NCBI GenBank assembly: GCA_964404895.1
Contig: CAYOLV010000006.1
Coordinates: 62,001-126,000, forward strand
DNA: 64,000 nucleotides
DNA from: JBGSUZ01 sp964404895
GTDB taxonomy: Bacteria > Bacillota > Clostridia > Peptostreptococcales > Acidaminobacteraceae
Direction: 5' to 3'
Positions 8,197 through 16,606 of this stretch are shown here, piece after piece. The translations under genes and the position numbers were made by a program. The notes beneath the pieces were generated by a model. It saw only the letters and a list, made by a program, of their open reading frames with translations. It did no database searches and was not told the origin of the DNA. How positions within the stretch are numbered: the first letter of the stretch is position 1; each line of letters starts with the position of its first letter.

Positions 8197-9753
8197 ATGA
8201 GTATTTTAACCGTTACGAACCTTAGCCACGGCTTTGGCGACAGAGCGATCTTCAATAACGTCTCTTTTCGTCTTTTAAAGGGCGAACACATTGGTCTCAT
8301 TGGCGCCAATGGGGAAGGAAAATCTACCTTTATGAACATCATTACCAGCAAACTCATGCCTGATGAAGGGGATGTGGAATGGTCAAAAGGTGTTCGCGTA
8401 GGCTACTTGGATCAGCATACCGTACTAAACCCGGGTATGACCGTAAGAGATGTACTGAAAACCGCTTTCAATTACCTCTTTGAAATGGAAGAGCGTGTCA
8501 ACGCAATTTACATGGAAATGGGCGAAGTGACGCCTGAAGAAATGGAAGATATGTTGCACGAAGTGGGCACCCTTCAAGATTTGTTGACTCACAACGACTT
8601 CTATACCATCGACTCTAAAGTTGAAGAAATTGCACGGGGGCTGGGTCTGATAGATGTAGGTTTGGACAAGGACGTCAACGAGCTTTCAGGGGGTCAGAGA
8701 ACTAAGGTTCTTCTGGCAAAACTTCTTCTTGAAAAACCAGACATCCTTCTTCTGGATGAGCCGACCAACTACCTAGACGAAATTCACGTAGAATGGCTCA
8801 AGCGTTATTTGAACGATTATGAAAACGCCTTTATTCTGATTTCCCATGACATTCCATTTGTGAACAGCGTTATTAACTTGATTTACCACATGGAAAACCA
8901 AGAGCTTAACCGCTACGTTGGGGACTATGACAACTTTATGAGCATTTATGAAATGAAAAAATCTCAACTGGAGTCGGCGTTCAAACGTCAACAACAAGAG
9001 ATTTCTGACCTTCAAGACTTTGTTCAAAGAAATAAGGCCAGAGTAGCTACCCGTAACATGGCCATGTCCAGACAAAAGAAGTTGGATAAGATGGATGTGA
9101 TCGAGTTAGCGGCTGAACGACCAAAACCGGAGTTCAACTTTAAGGAATCTCGTTCTTCAGGCAAGTTGATTTTTAAAACCACAGACCTTGTCATTGGATA
9201 TGACGAGCCTCTTTCAAAGCCGCTCAACCTGCGTATGGATCGCGGTCAAAAGATTGCCCTTACTGGTGCCAATGGTATTGGTAAGACTACATTGATTCGC
9301 AGCATTATGGGTCTGAACTCACCTATTTCAGGAAAAGTGGAACACGGAGAGCAAATCTTCTCAGGCTACTTTGAACAAGAAATGAAAGAAGCCAATTACA
9401 ATACTTGTATTGAAGAAGTTTGGGAAACCTTCCCTGGCTATACCCAATACGAAATCCGTGCGGCTCTTGCAAAATGTGGTTTAACCACGAAGCACATCGA
9501 GTCAAAAATTCTTGTGCTTTCTGGGGGCGAACAGGCTAAGGTCAGACTTTGTAAATTGATCAACCGAGAGTCTAATCTTCTGATTTTGGATGAGCCGACC
9601 AACCACTTAGACGTGGAAGCTAAAGAAGAATTAAAGAGAGCGCTGAAAGCCTACAAGGGCAGTATTTTGCTGATCAGCCATGAACCTGAATTCTACAGAG
9701 AAGTGGCGACAGAAATTTGGAACTGTGAAGAATGGACGACTAAAACGGTCTAA
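8197..9753 (+). CDS. ABC-F family ATPase (YkpA/YbiT-like)
   Basis: The 518-residue soluble protein has two ABC ATPase domains and no membrane segments. Domain one (about 1-245) has Walker A GANGEGKST, signature LSGGQ and Walker B DILLLDEPTN. Domain two (about 320-510) has GANGIGKTT, LSGGEQ and LLILDEPTNHLD. They are joined by a charged linker around residues 250-310 that resembles the ribosome P-site tRNA interaction motif of ABC-F proteins. Such factors bind the ribosome and relieve translation stalls or give antibiotic protection. The general architecture fits the housekeeping YkpA/YbiT group rather than a known resistance determinant. It is monocistronic with a terminator after it. Confidence 0.9.
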   Translation: MSILTVTNLSHGFGDRAIFNNVSFRLLKGEHIGLIGANGEGKSTFMNIITSKLMPDEGDVEWSKGVRVGYLDQHTVLNPGMTVRDVLKTAFNYLFEMEERVNAIYMEMGEVTPEEMEDMLHEVGTLQDLLTHNDFYTIDSKVEEIARGLGLIDVGLDKDVNELSGGQRTKVLLAKLLLEKPDILLLDEPTNYLDEIHVEWLKRYLNDYENAFILISHDIPFVNSVINLIYHMENQELNRYVGDYDNFMSIYEMKKSQLESAFKRQQQEISDLQDFVQRNKARVATRNMAMSRQKKLDKMDVIELAAERPKPEFNFKESRSSGKLIFKTTDLVIGYDEPLSKPLNLRMDRGQKIALTGANGIGKTTLIRSIMGLNSPISGKVEHGEQIFSGYFEQEMKEANYNTCIEEVWETFPGYTQYEIRAALAKCGLTTKHIESKILVLSGGEQAKVRLCKLINRESNLLILDEPTNHLDVEAKEELKRALKAYKGSILLISHEPEFYREVATEIWNCEEWTTKTV

Positions 9754-9798
9754 GAATAGGTCTCAGGGCATTTCCACTGCCGCTGGCTCCAAATAGAA

Positions 9799-9847
9799 AA
9801 CCCTCAACAACTTGCTAATTAGCAGGCGGTTGAGGGTTCTTTTTATT
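9799..9847 (+). terminator. intrinsic terminator after ABC-F gene
   Basis: A 10-bp stem AACCCTCAAC/GTTGAGGGTT (9799-9808 with 9829-9838) is followed by TCTTTTTATTT. It could also work weakly for the convergent gene on the minus strand. Confidence 0.78.
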
Positions 9848-9855
9848 TGAAAAGA

Positions 9856-10431
9856 TTATCTCAATTTGGCATTGAGTTTTAAATTGTGTTCAATGGGTTT
9901 AACGTATTTTCCGTCCTGCTCCACAAAACCCTCTGCAAGGAGCCTCTTCGTCTTCAACATATCAATAAAGGGTCTAGGGGTGTATACCAAAGTCCCTTTC
10001 AGTCTTAAAAACATGGTGTTGTTTTCTTGGTAGACTTCTGCAATTTTAAGGTCTAAGCTGTAACGGTCGTCAATCGGGTGCCATAGAATATTTTCTTTTT
10101 CCACTGGGAAACCATTTTCATATAGAAAAGCCATTTGAAAAGGCGCCACATTTTGGAACATCAATCCCGCTTGGAAAAATATGTAATTTCCTTTAGATTC
10201 CCCAATCCAAGACTCAACCGAATTTGAATTCAGGTTGTAGTTCTCTCTCAAATACCGCTCTGCCCCTTCGTAATACTTGAACTCTCTATATTGAAGCAAC
10301 GGCTCTATCTTCATGGTATTCCAACCATTATAGGCGATGATCCCTGTCGCTGCTACGCAGATTAAGATAGGATACTGGGCCATTTTTATCAATCGAATCC
10401 ATGCGGATTGTTTTTTTTCTTCAGAATGCAT
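9856..10431 (-). CDS. hypothetical membrane-anchored protein
   Basis: I do not recognise this 191-residue protein. It has a short basic cytoplasmic start and a single membrane segment near residues 18-38 (PILICVAATGIIAY). The rest is a mostly polar extracytoplasmic domain with aromatic-rich stretches. The ATG at 10431 has a GGAGG ribosome site about ten bases upstream. An earlier in-frame start adds ten residues that overlap that site, so I rejected it. It is convergent with the ABC-F gene and lies after the terminator of the SLH surface-protein gene, so it is probably transcribed alone. No catalytic motif is visible. Confidence 0.75.
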   Translation of the reverse strand: MHSEEKKQSAWIRLIKMAQYPILICVAATGIIAYNGWNTMKIEPLLQYREFKYYEGAERYLRENYNLNSNSVESWIGESKGNYIFFQAGLMFQNVAPFQMAFLYENGFPVEKENILWHPIDDRYSLDLKIAEVYQENNTMFLRLKGTLVYTPRPFIDMLKTKRLLAEGFVEQDGKYVKPIEHNLKLNAKLR

Positions 10432-10602
10432 ACGGTCTTCCCCTCCATTGAGATAAAACAAAAATAAAAGATGTATGTTTTAAGCATATCACAATTTAAT
10501 GAGAAATACGTTACAAACTTACTTATGAGGCATTAGGAGCTCCGTTTGAGATAAAAAAGCGAGTGGCACCAAGACCGCTTTCCGATATTTTCCTTGCAAA
10601 TG

Positions 10603-10640
10603 GGCAAAAAAAGAGACCAGAGATTTGCACTCTGGTCTCT
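10603..10640 (-). terminator. intrinsic terminator of SLH protein gene
   Basis: An 11-bp perfect stem AGAGACCAGAG/CTCTGGTCTCT (10612-10622 with 10630-10640) is followed on the minus strand by TTTTTTGCCC. Confidence 0.85.
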
Positions 10641-10649
10641 CTAACACTT

Positions 10650-13600
10650 TTATGATCTGTAGAACTTCATGAAGGCTGAAGCCGCAGCTTCTTTTGTGAC
10701 GCCTGTAGAACCCGTTTTGGCACTGACTGCCATACCAAGTTCCATCAGCAACGCCATGTCGTCTTCTGCCCAAGAAGCCACTTGAGTGGTTTTCAGTGCA
10801 GCCAAGTGTTTAGAAGTGACTTTGTCCGATTTTTCTTTGTTGTCAAAGCTGACAAGAACTTTACCAAGAGCTGCTGCCAGTTCATTTTGTGTCAGTGGCT
10901 TATTGGGATTAAATTTATCTTTACTTCCTTGCAAGATCCCTTGCTGATAAACCGCCGCCACTGCAGCATAGTACTCGCTGTCTTTTGGAACATCTTTAAA
11001 AGGCAAGCTTTTGTCAGAAACCTTTAAGCCGTAAGCATTGGCAATCCACTGAGCGAATTCGCCACGGGTCAGCAAGCTCTGAGGTTCAAACTTAGAATCT
11101 TCTGAGACAATTCCTTTATTCAACATGGCGTTAATTTCTTCTTTTGCCCAAGAATTATCTGCATCCGAGAAGCTTTTCTTTGACTTAAGAACGGTGTATT
11201 GACTCAAGTTATCCCGTTTTGCAAAAATCATCGCTGACTGAGGGTCAACTATGCCGCCTACAGGTTCCCAAACTTGACCGATGCCATTGTAGCGGCAAAT
11301 AACTAAAGAATTTCCAGGTTCGTTGACAAAACCAAACGCTGCCAACTCAAAGCTCAACGTAATAGGCTTAGTAAACTTCTCCTGTTTGACGTTGTTAACT
11401 GTCATAGAGAACTCATATATTGCCTTTGGTGGTTCCAACAACGGTACGCGCAAAACTGGGGCTGGTCTTTGTTCAATGACAAATTGTGTACTCTGGGCCG
11501 CTCTCAAATCTACAATCGGTACTTTAATCTCAACATTTTGGCTGTTGATTGCCACCGATTCTATTTTTTGAGTTTTTAAAATATTGACAACTTCTTGTTG
11601 AAGGGTCAGCTGTAATTGTTTTGAACCTTCTGGTGCTTGAATTTCTAATTTGATTTCAGGTTTGAGGGGTTGCTGATTTCCTGCATCAAAGAATTTTTGC
11701 TGCAAGAGATTCAGCTGTTTCAAACCTTCAAGTTGTTTGTCAATGACACTTTGAATCACTTCAACTTCAACTACGACAGGTACGCCTTCCTTTGGTGCTT
11801 CAATTTGAGTTGTCCCAAAGTTATTGGCGGTCTTTTGAAGCATTTCGCTGATACTTTGATTCATGTTAACCATTGGTGCTTCAGTGCTCGCCTGCAAAGT
11901 TTTAGCCGCATTCACAAACTGTGTTAACACTTCTAATTGTTTTGTTGGACTCTCAATCAGCATCAGTTTGGATTCTGTATTCAAAGTCAAGCTTTCAGCC
12001 AGTTGAATAGCACCTTGATTGACTGTTCCGCCGCTTGGATTAAGGGCAATTTTATTTAATACACCGCCCATTGACCCCAGTGTTGTAAATGCCTGTTCTG
12101 GTGTAGTCACTGCATTAAAGACTGTATTGAAATTCCCAATGACGCCCTGATAATTGCCTGGTTGACTGGAATCGATAAAGGTCGTCAGTTTTCCAATCTC
12201 TTGTGTAATTTGTTCAGGCGTTGGCAAGCTGCCAGACCCTATAGACTTAAATGGGTCATAAGGAGCTGTCACGTCCACAGGCGGCACTTGTGGGGTGGTT
12301 GTATCTGTTACTGATGGCACTACTGCAGGTGTATCATCAATACCGCCGCCACCGCCTGTGTCATCAGGTTCTGGGGTTGGCGTAGGTTCTGGGGTTGGTG
12401 TTTGACCAGAATAAATAACATAGAAGGTATAGGTTCTGGTTGTTGGTGTGGTTAAGCCGTCACTTAAGGTAATGGTATAAGAAAAATTACCTAAAGTAGT
12501 GAGGGCAGTTGGCGGCGAAACGGTGCACTGAATATTGTGCCCAGTATCGTATAAAGCCGTCAACGTTGGCAATGTAGACGTTGTATAACGAGTGGAGGTG
12601 GTGACTGTATATGGGACAGCTGGATTTTGGAAAGGATCAAACGGTACGAGAGCCGTCCCTCCAAAAGCTAGGCCTCCCAAAGTCAACGAATCTGAGTGTA
12701 TATACAGCGGATAGTTCATAACCGAGCCATCTGCCGCTGTAATCGATATTAATAATTCACCCTCATAAATAATTTCTGCATATGAATTTGGACTGGTCAT
12801 ATGAATCGCTATGGCACTCTTTAATTTTTCAAAGTTCATCGGCTCAAGCAACAGATAAGGGAAGGTCGCCACAAATGTGTTTCCAACCCTTGTAGCTATA
12901 GTCGAATGATCTGTCTGAGGGAAGAAGGTAACGGACTCAATCTCTTTTACAGAGGAAAGGGTCCCTCTGTAATTGCCATTATAATATACCGCATTCAATG
13001 GCGACACAAATGTATTGAAATTAGTATCATTATGAGAAATGGTTAAGACGACACTGCTTTCATTTGCAAAGAGCGCTTCCGTATTGGCATCCAGAACTAG
13101 TCGAATTGCAGAACAACTCGTGGTATTGGAAGCATCATTTATTACAGTAATAGAAGCACCCGATGTAACGTTTGGCACAGTTGTAATGGTAAACGCTTCT
13201 GCTGAAGGTATGCAGGCTGCGTCAATAACTTGATTCAATTTGATTAAAATATAGTCTTCTGCCGCAGTAGTCACATATTCAGCGGAGTACATAGTTGGAT
13301 AGTACATCGGGTAGAGAGAATTGTATCCGATCATGGTTTCACCCGTAACACTCTCCGCCATTGGAGGCTGGAAGGCATTGAGGTTGTTGATGGACACTAC
13401 CATCGGCTGAGGGGTTTCAACATTATAATTATATAAAGTCCCCCCTGATGTAAAGGCACTGCTGAGAATATTGATTACCATAGAAGTACTTCCTGGTAAA
13501 ATAGGATCGATGGTGTACTCGGTTGAGGCTAAGGTTTTAGTGGTGCTCTGATCCGGGAAGAGACCATTAAAAGTCAGGGAAATATCTACCGCAGATGGAC

Positions 13601-14129
13601 TGGTGTTTGTGGCAGACGTATTGGGGACTCTTAAGGTCACATAAACTTTTGCAGTTTCGTAGTCCGTTTTAAGAAAACTCACACTGATGATTTCATTAGT
13701 GGTTGGCAGCGGTGCCTGGTACACCTTTTGATTGGTAAGTTTGTAAGGCGTCGTAGCAAAAACAGACATAGTCACAGGGTCATAAATGACAAACGCTAGG
13801 TCATAGGCCATTTTAGGATCCAAATTCCCAAAGGTAATGGCGTCTGTGGCGCCAAAGGTCTCTGTTACATATTGACCATTTGACATAACAGAACCATTGG
13901 TAACGCCTGCTCCTGCAGGCACTGCTTGATAGTACACCTTACAAGCCCGACTTACTTTAAATTGTGTCACAATGTTGTTTGTATTGTACTGCGCCACATA
14001 AGGCGCTAAGTCAAATTTCAATGTGCTGTCAATCGTTACTTCGTCTGCTTCGGCTCTCTCTGGGCTTATTCCTATGCCCAAGTTCATTGCCATTAACAAA
14101 ATTAATAACTTAGCGAGAATTCTTTTCAC
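10650..14129 (-). CDS. large secreted S-layer-homology (SLH) domain protein
   Basis: The 1159-residue protein starts with a signal peptide (MKRILAKLLILLMAMNLGIG, cleavage probably after the following AEA). The first 470 residues are Thr/Ser-rich beta-type repeats. Residues about 480-575 resemble a cadherin-like beta-sandwich domain, followed by a PTPEPTPTPEP hinge and a glycine run. The C-terminal 180 residues contain SLH units, which anchor proteins to the secondary cell-wall polymer. The first two units have TRGE and TQNE at the binding position. The third (from about residue 1100) lacks the usual F-x-D and has TKEA. It is monocistronic, with a SigB-like promoter and its own terminator. The function of the outer part is unknown. 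Confidence 0.9.
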   Translation of the reverse strand: MKRILAKLLILLMAMNLGIGISPERAEADEVTIDSTLKFDLAPYVAQYNTNNIVTQFKVSRACKVYYQAVPAGAGVTNGSVMSNGQYVTETFGATDAITFGNLDPKMAYDLAFVIYDPVTMSVFATTPYKLTNQKVYQAPLPTTNEIISVSFLKTDYETAKVYVTLRVPNTSATNTSPSAVDISLTFNGLFPDQSTTKTLASTEYTIDPILPGSTSMVINILSSAFTSGGTLYNYNVETPQPMVVSINNLNAFQPPMAESVTGETMIGYNSLYPMYYPTMYSAEYVTTAAEDYILIKLNQVIDAACIPSAEAFTITTVPNVTSGASITVINDASNTTSCSAIRLVLDANTEALFANESSVVLTISHNDTNFNTFVSPLNAVYYNGNYRGTLSSVKEIESVTFFPQTDHSTIATRVGNTFVATFPYLLLEPMNFEKLKSAIAIHMTSPNSYAEIIYEGELLISITAADGSVMNYPLYIHSDSLTLGGLAFGGTALVPFDPFQNPAVPYTVTTSTRYTTSTLPTLTALYDTGHNIQCTVSPPTALTTLGNFSYTITLSDGLTTPTTRTYTFYVIYSGQTPTPEPTPTPEPDDTGGGGGIDDTPAVVPSVTDTTTPQVPPVDVTAPYDPFKSIGSGSLPTPEQITQEIGKLTTFIDSSQPGNYQGVIGNFNTVFNAVTTPEQAFTTLGSMGGVLNKIALNPSGGTVNQGAIQLAESLTLNTESKLMLIESPTKQLEVLTQFVNAAKTLQASTEAPMVNMNQSISEMLQKTANNFGTTQIEAPKEGVPVVVEVEVIQSVIDKQLEGLKQLNLLQQKFFDAGNQQPLKPEIKLEIQAPEGSKQLQLTLQQEVVNILKTQKIESVAINSQNVEIKVPIVDLRAAQSTQFVIEQRPAPVLRVPLLEPPKAIYEFSMTVNNVKQEKFTKPITLSFELAAFGFVNEPGNSLVICRYNGIGQVWEPVGGIVDPQSAMIFAKRDNLSQYTVLKSKKSFSDADNSWAKEEINAMLNKGIVSEDSKFEPQSLLTRGEFAQWIANAYGLKVSDKSLPFKDVPKDSEYYAAVAAVYQQGILQGSKDKFNPNKPLTQNELAAALGKVLVSFDNKEKSDKVTSKHLAALKTTQVASWAEDDMALLMELGMAVSAKTGSTGVTKEAAASAFMKFYRS

Positions 14130-14163
14130 TCTGATCCCTCCCTTTTAATTAACTAGGGGATTT

Positions 14164-14188
14164 ATACCCTAGAAATTTATAAAAAAAC
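14164..14188 (-). promoter_or_regulatory. SigB-like promoter of SLH gene
   Basis: On the minus strand GTTTTT (14183-14188) and GGGTAT (14164-14169) are separated by exactly 13 bases, about 35 bases before the SLH start codon. This is close to the general-stress sigma-B consensus GTTTAA-N12-14-GGGTAT. The same arrangement, again followed by AAAT, precedes the hybrid kinase gene at 37.4 kb. Confidence 0.5.
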
Positions 14189-14267
14189 GCCGTTGATTTC
14201 AAATTTGGGGTATACAAGTTAAAGCAATTCATTGAATCATTGCAGATCAAGTCTCAGGAGGTCTTTT

Positions 14268-15770
14268 ATGCCAGATAGTTTAAGTATCAACTTATTGGAT
14301 CAAATCAGTGAAATTGGACTCAAGCTCACTGCAGAAAAAGATGTGAATAAGCTCTTAGAACTGATATTGACTGAATGTATCAAATTGACTGGCAGTGATG
14401 CTGGCAGTATTTATATTAAAGAACAGAAAGACGTTGCCGCAGAAGAACCGCAGCTGGTCTTCATGTACACCTTGAACACCTCTATGTCTTTTCCCTTTAA
14501 ATCATTTAAACTGCCGATTAACATGAACAGTATTTCTGGGGCTTGTGCCATGACAGGCCAAACCTTTAACTTTAAAAATATGAATGATACCTTTGAAATT
14601 TTGGGATTCCATCATAACCGTTCCTTTGATGAAAGCTATGGCTATGAAACTTGCAACATGTTAGTCATTCCCCTAAAAAATTATACCAATGATATGATTG
14701 GCGTCTTGCAGCTTATCAACAAAAAGAGAGCTCCCGACCACGTCTTTAAAGCTTACTCTAATGATTTTTGTAGCCATGTTATCCCATATACTTGCAGTGA
14801 CGAAAAAATTGTGGGCTCTCTTGCTTCCCAGGCTGCCATGTTGATTGAGAGAAGCATTCTCTTCAAAGATATTGAAAATCTATTAGATTCCATGATTGAT
14901 ACCTTGGTCACCGCTCTTGACCGACGAGACCCTATCACCGCAGGTCATTCCAAAAGGGTAGCCAGTTATGCGGTCGCCCTTGCAAAAACCGTCAACGCCG
15001 TCGACTATGGGCCCTACGAAACTGTCATTTTTGACGAAGACGCCCTCAAAGAGCTTTACATTGCGGGAATGCTTCACGATGTGGGTAAAATTGGCGTCCG
15101 AGAATATGTCCTTATGAAGCGAAACAAACTTACCGACGATGGTATATCACAAATTCGCTGGCGTTATAAATACTTAGCTCGCTGCCTGAAGGAGCGCCCC
15201 ACTGGGGTGAGTGATCAAAACCTGAAAGTTGATGAAATTCCCCACTTTGTCACAGCGTTAGAGGCAATCAACAAAGGGGGGTTCCTCAAAGATGAAGATA
15301 AGGCATTGCTAGATCGTTTGAAAGATATTACTTTCACAGATGAGGACGGTGAAACCATTCCATTCCTGGGCGAGGAGGAATATAAATTCCTATCTGTTCA
15401 AAGAGGAAATCTGACCAACGAGGAGCGAAAAGAGATCAATGACCATGCCGTTCACACCTATAATATTTTGGTAGGCATTGAATGGACTCGCAACCTTAAG
15501 CTCGTTCCTAAAATTGCCGCAGACCACCACGAAAAACTCAATGGGTTTGGATATCCCAATGGAAGAAAAGCCGACGACCTAGAAATCAGGTCTCGTATCT
15601 TGGCCGTAGCCGATGTCTTCGATGCCCTGACTGCACAGGATCGCCCTTATAAACCCGCCATTCCTATTGATAAATCACTTGAAATTCTTGAAGATGACGC
15701 CTCAAAAGGCGGACTTGACTCAGAACTTGTCGCTATTTTTAAAAATGAACGCGCTTATGAACGCGTATAA
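14268..15770 (+). CDS. GAF-HD-GYP domain protein, putative cyclic dinucleotide phosphodiesterase
   Basis: The 500-residue soluble protein has a GAF sensor domain (about 10-205). It is followed by an HD-GYP hydrolase domain with GHSKRV near 225, HDVGKIG near 268, and DHHEKLNGFGYPNG near 420. HD-GYP enzymes hydrolyse c-di-GMP or related dinucleotides using a metal centre, and the metal-ligand motifs are intact. About 95 extra residues lie between HDVGKIG and the HHE motif compared with usual HD-GYP spacing. The ATG at 14268 follows AGGAGG. It is first of a three-gene run with a metallo-beta-lactamase-fold hydrolase and an adenylate cyclase, spaced by 13 bases and one base. Confidence 0.88.
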   Translation: MPDSLSINLLDQISEIGLKLTAEKDVNKLLELILTECIKLTGSDAGSIYIKEQKDVAAEEPQLVFMYTLNTSMSFPFKSFKLPINMNSISGACAMTGQTFNFKNMNDTFEILGFHHNRSFDESYGYETCNMLVIPLKNYTNDMIGVLQLINKKRAPDHVFKAYSNDFCSHVIPYTCSDEKIVGSLASQAAMLIERSILFKDIENLLDSMIDTLVTALDRRDPITAGHSKRVASYAVALAKTVNAVDYGPYETVIFDEDALKELYIAGMLHDVGKIGVREYVLMKRNKLTDDGISQIRWRYKYLARCLKERPTGVSDQNLKVDEIPHFVTALEAINKGGFLKDEDKALLDRLKDITFTDEDGETIPFLGEEEYKFLSVQRGNLTNEERKEINDHAVHTYNILVGIEWTRNLKLVPKIAADHHEKLNGFGYPNGRKADDLEIRSRILAVADVFDALTAQDRPYKPAIPIDKSLEILEDDASKGGLDSELVAIFKNERAYERV

Positions 15771-15783
15771 ATGAGGTGAAGTC

Positions 15784-16605
15784 ATGAAACATCAATTGAT
15801 CTTTTGGGGAGTCAAAGGTTCATGTCCCGGTGGTGCTCCTAACCAGTACCGCTATGCAGTCAATACCTCTTGCGTTGAAATTTCCAACGAGGAAGAACTC
15901 ATAATTTTAGATGCAGGTTCAGGACTGGTTTTCTTAGGGCAATCTGATCGAGATTTCAAGCAGTATAAGCGAATTTCCCTCTTTATTTCCCATTACCATT
16001 ACGACCATGTCATTGGGCTGCCCTTCTTTATGCCCGCCTATCAAAAAGGTTTAGAATTCCATGTCTATGGCCCAGTGACTGAAACCAGCAGCCCCGAAGA
16101 CGCCTTTAGACGTCTGTTCCAACAGCCTTTTTTGCCCATGCCTTTTGAGGCACTTCAGTCCAAAATGATCTTTCACAACTTGGCCTCTAACGATTTCGTT
16201 TCAACCTTAGGTGGCACGGTCAAAGCTATGGCCTCAGACCACCCGGGGGGCAATTTGATTTATAGGGTCAACTTAGGAGGTAAGTCTTTCTCCTACTTAA
16301 CCGATCTTGGACACAGACAAGAGATTCACGCCCCGCTTGTAACTTTCTGTAAAGACTCCGATTGGATCTATTACGACGCCAATTTTACCCAAACGGAGTA
16401 TTTCCACAGCAAATATGAAGGTTGGGGACACTCCACCCATTCAAAAGGGATTGCTCTCTACGATGAGTGCAATGCCAAGGAGCTTTTCCTCGGCCACCAC
16501 GCCTTACACCGACGAGATGAAGAATTAGATGAAATTCAAAATCAATTAAGAGAAGACTATATCCACATGGCACACGATGGCTTAACCATAAGTTGGGAGG
16601 ATTAA
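15784..16605 (+). CDS. metallo-beta-lactamase-fold hydrolase
   Basis: The 273-residue protein has the MBL-fold dizinc signature ISHYHYDHVIG near residue 69, preceded by LIILDAGSGL. Later ligands are in SDHPGGN, YYDANF and GWGHST. The N-terminus (IFWGVKGSCPGG) resembles the family of RNase Z-like and cyclic-nucleotide phosphodiesterase-like MBL enzymes. The substrate is not known. Its position between an HD-GYP protein and a class III cyclase makes a phosphodiesterase role attractive, but that is inference from context. Translation is likely coupled to both neighbours. Confidence 0.85.
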   Translation: MKHQLIFWGVKGSCPGGAPNQYRYAVNTSCVEISNEEELIILDAGSGLVFLGQSDRDFKQYKRISLFISHYHYDHVIGLPFFMPAYQKGLEFHVYGPVTETSSPEDAFRRLFQQPFLPMPFEALQSKMIFHNLASNDFVSTLGGTVKAMASDHPGGNLIYRVNLGGKSFSYLTDLGHRQEIHAPLVTFCKDSDWIYYDANFTQTEYFHSKYEGWGHSTHSKGIALYDECNAKELFLGHHALHRRDEELDEIQNQLREDYIHMAHDGLTISWED

Positions 16606-16606
16606 T

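Noticed and set aside
8076..8357. 93-codon open frame on the minus strand across the start of the ABC-F gene
   Set aside because: It overlaps the ABC-F start, has no ribosome site and no family features; the opposite strand is clearly coding.
10519..10773. 84-codon open frame on the minus strand at the end of the SLH gene
   Set aside because: It runs through the SLH stop and terminator in another frame and has low-complexity composition.
14192..14213. GTTGAT with GGGTAT on the plus strand before the HD-GYP gene as a third SigB-like promoter
   Set aside because: The spacer is only 10 bases, too short compared with the two matching sites.
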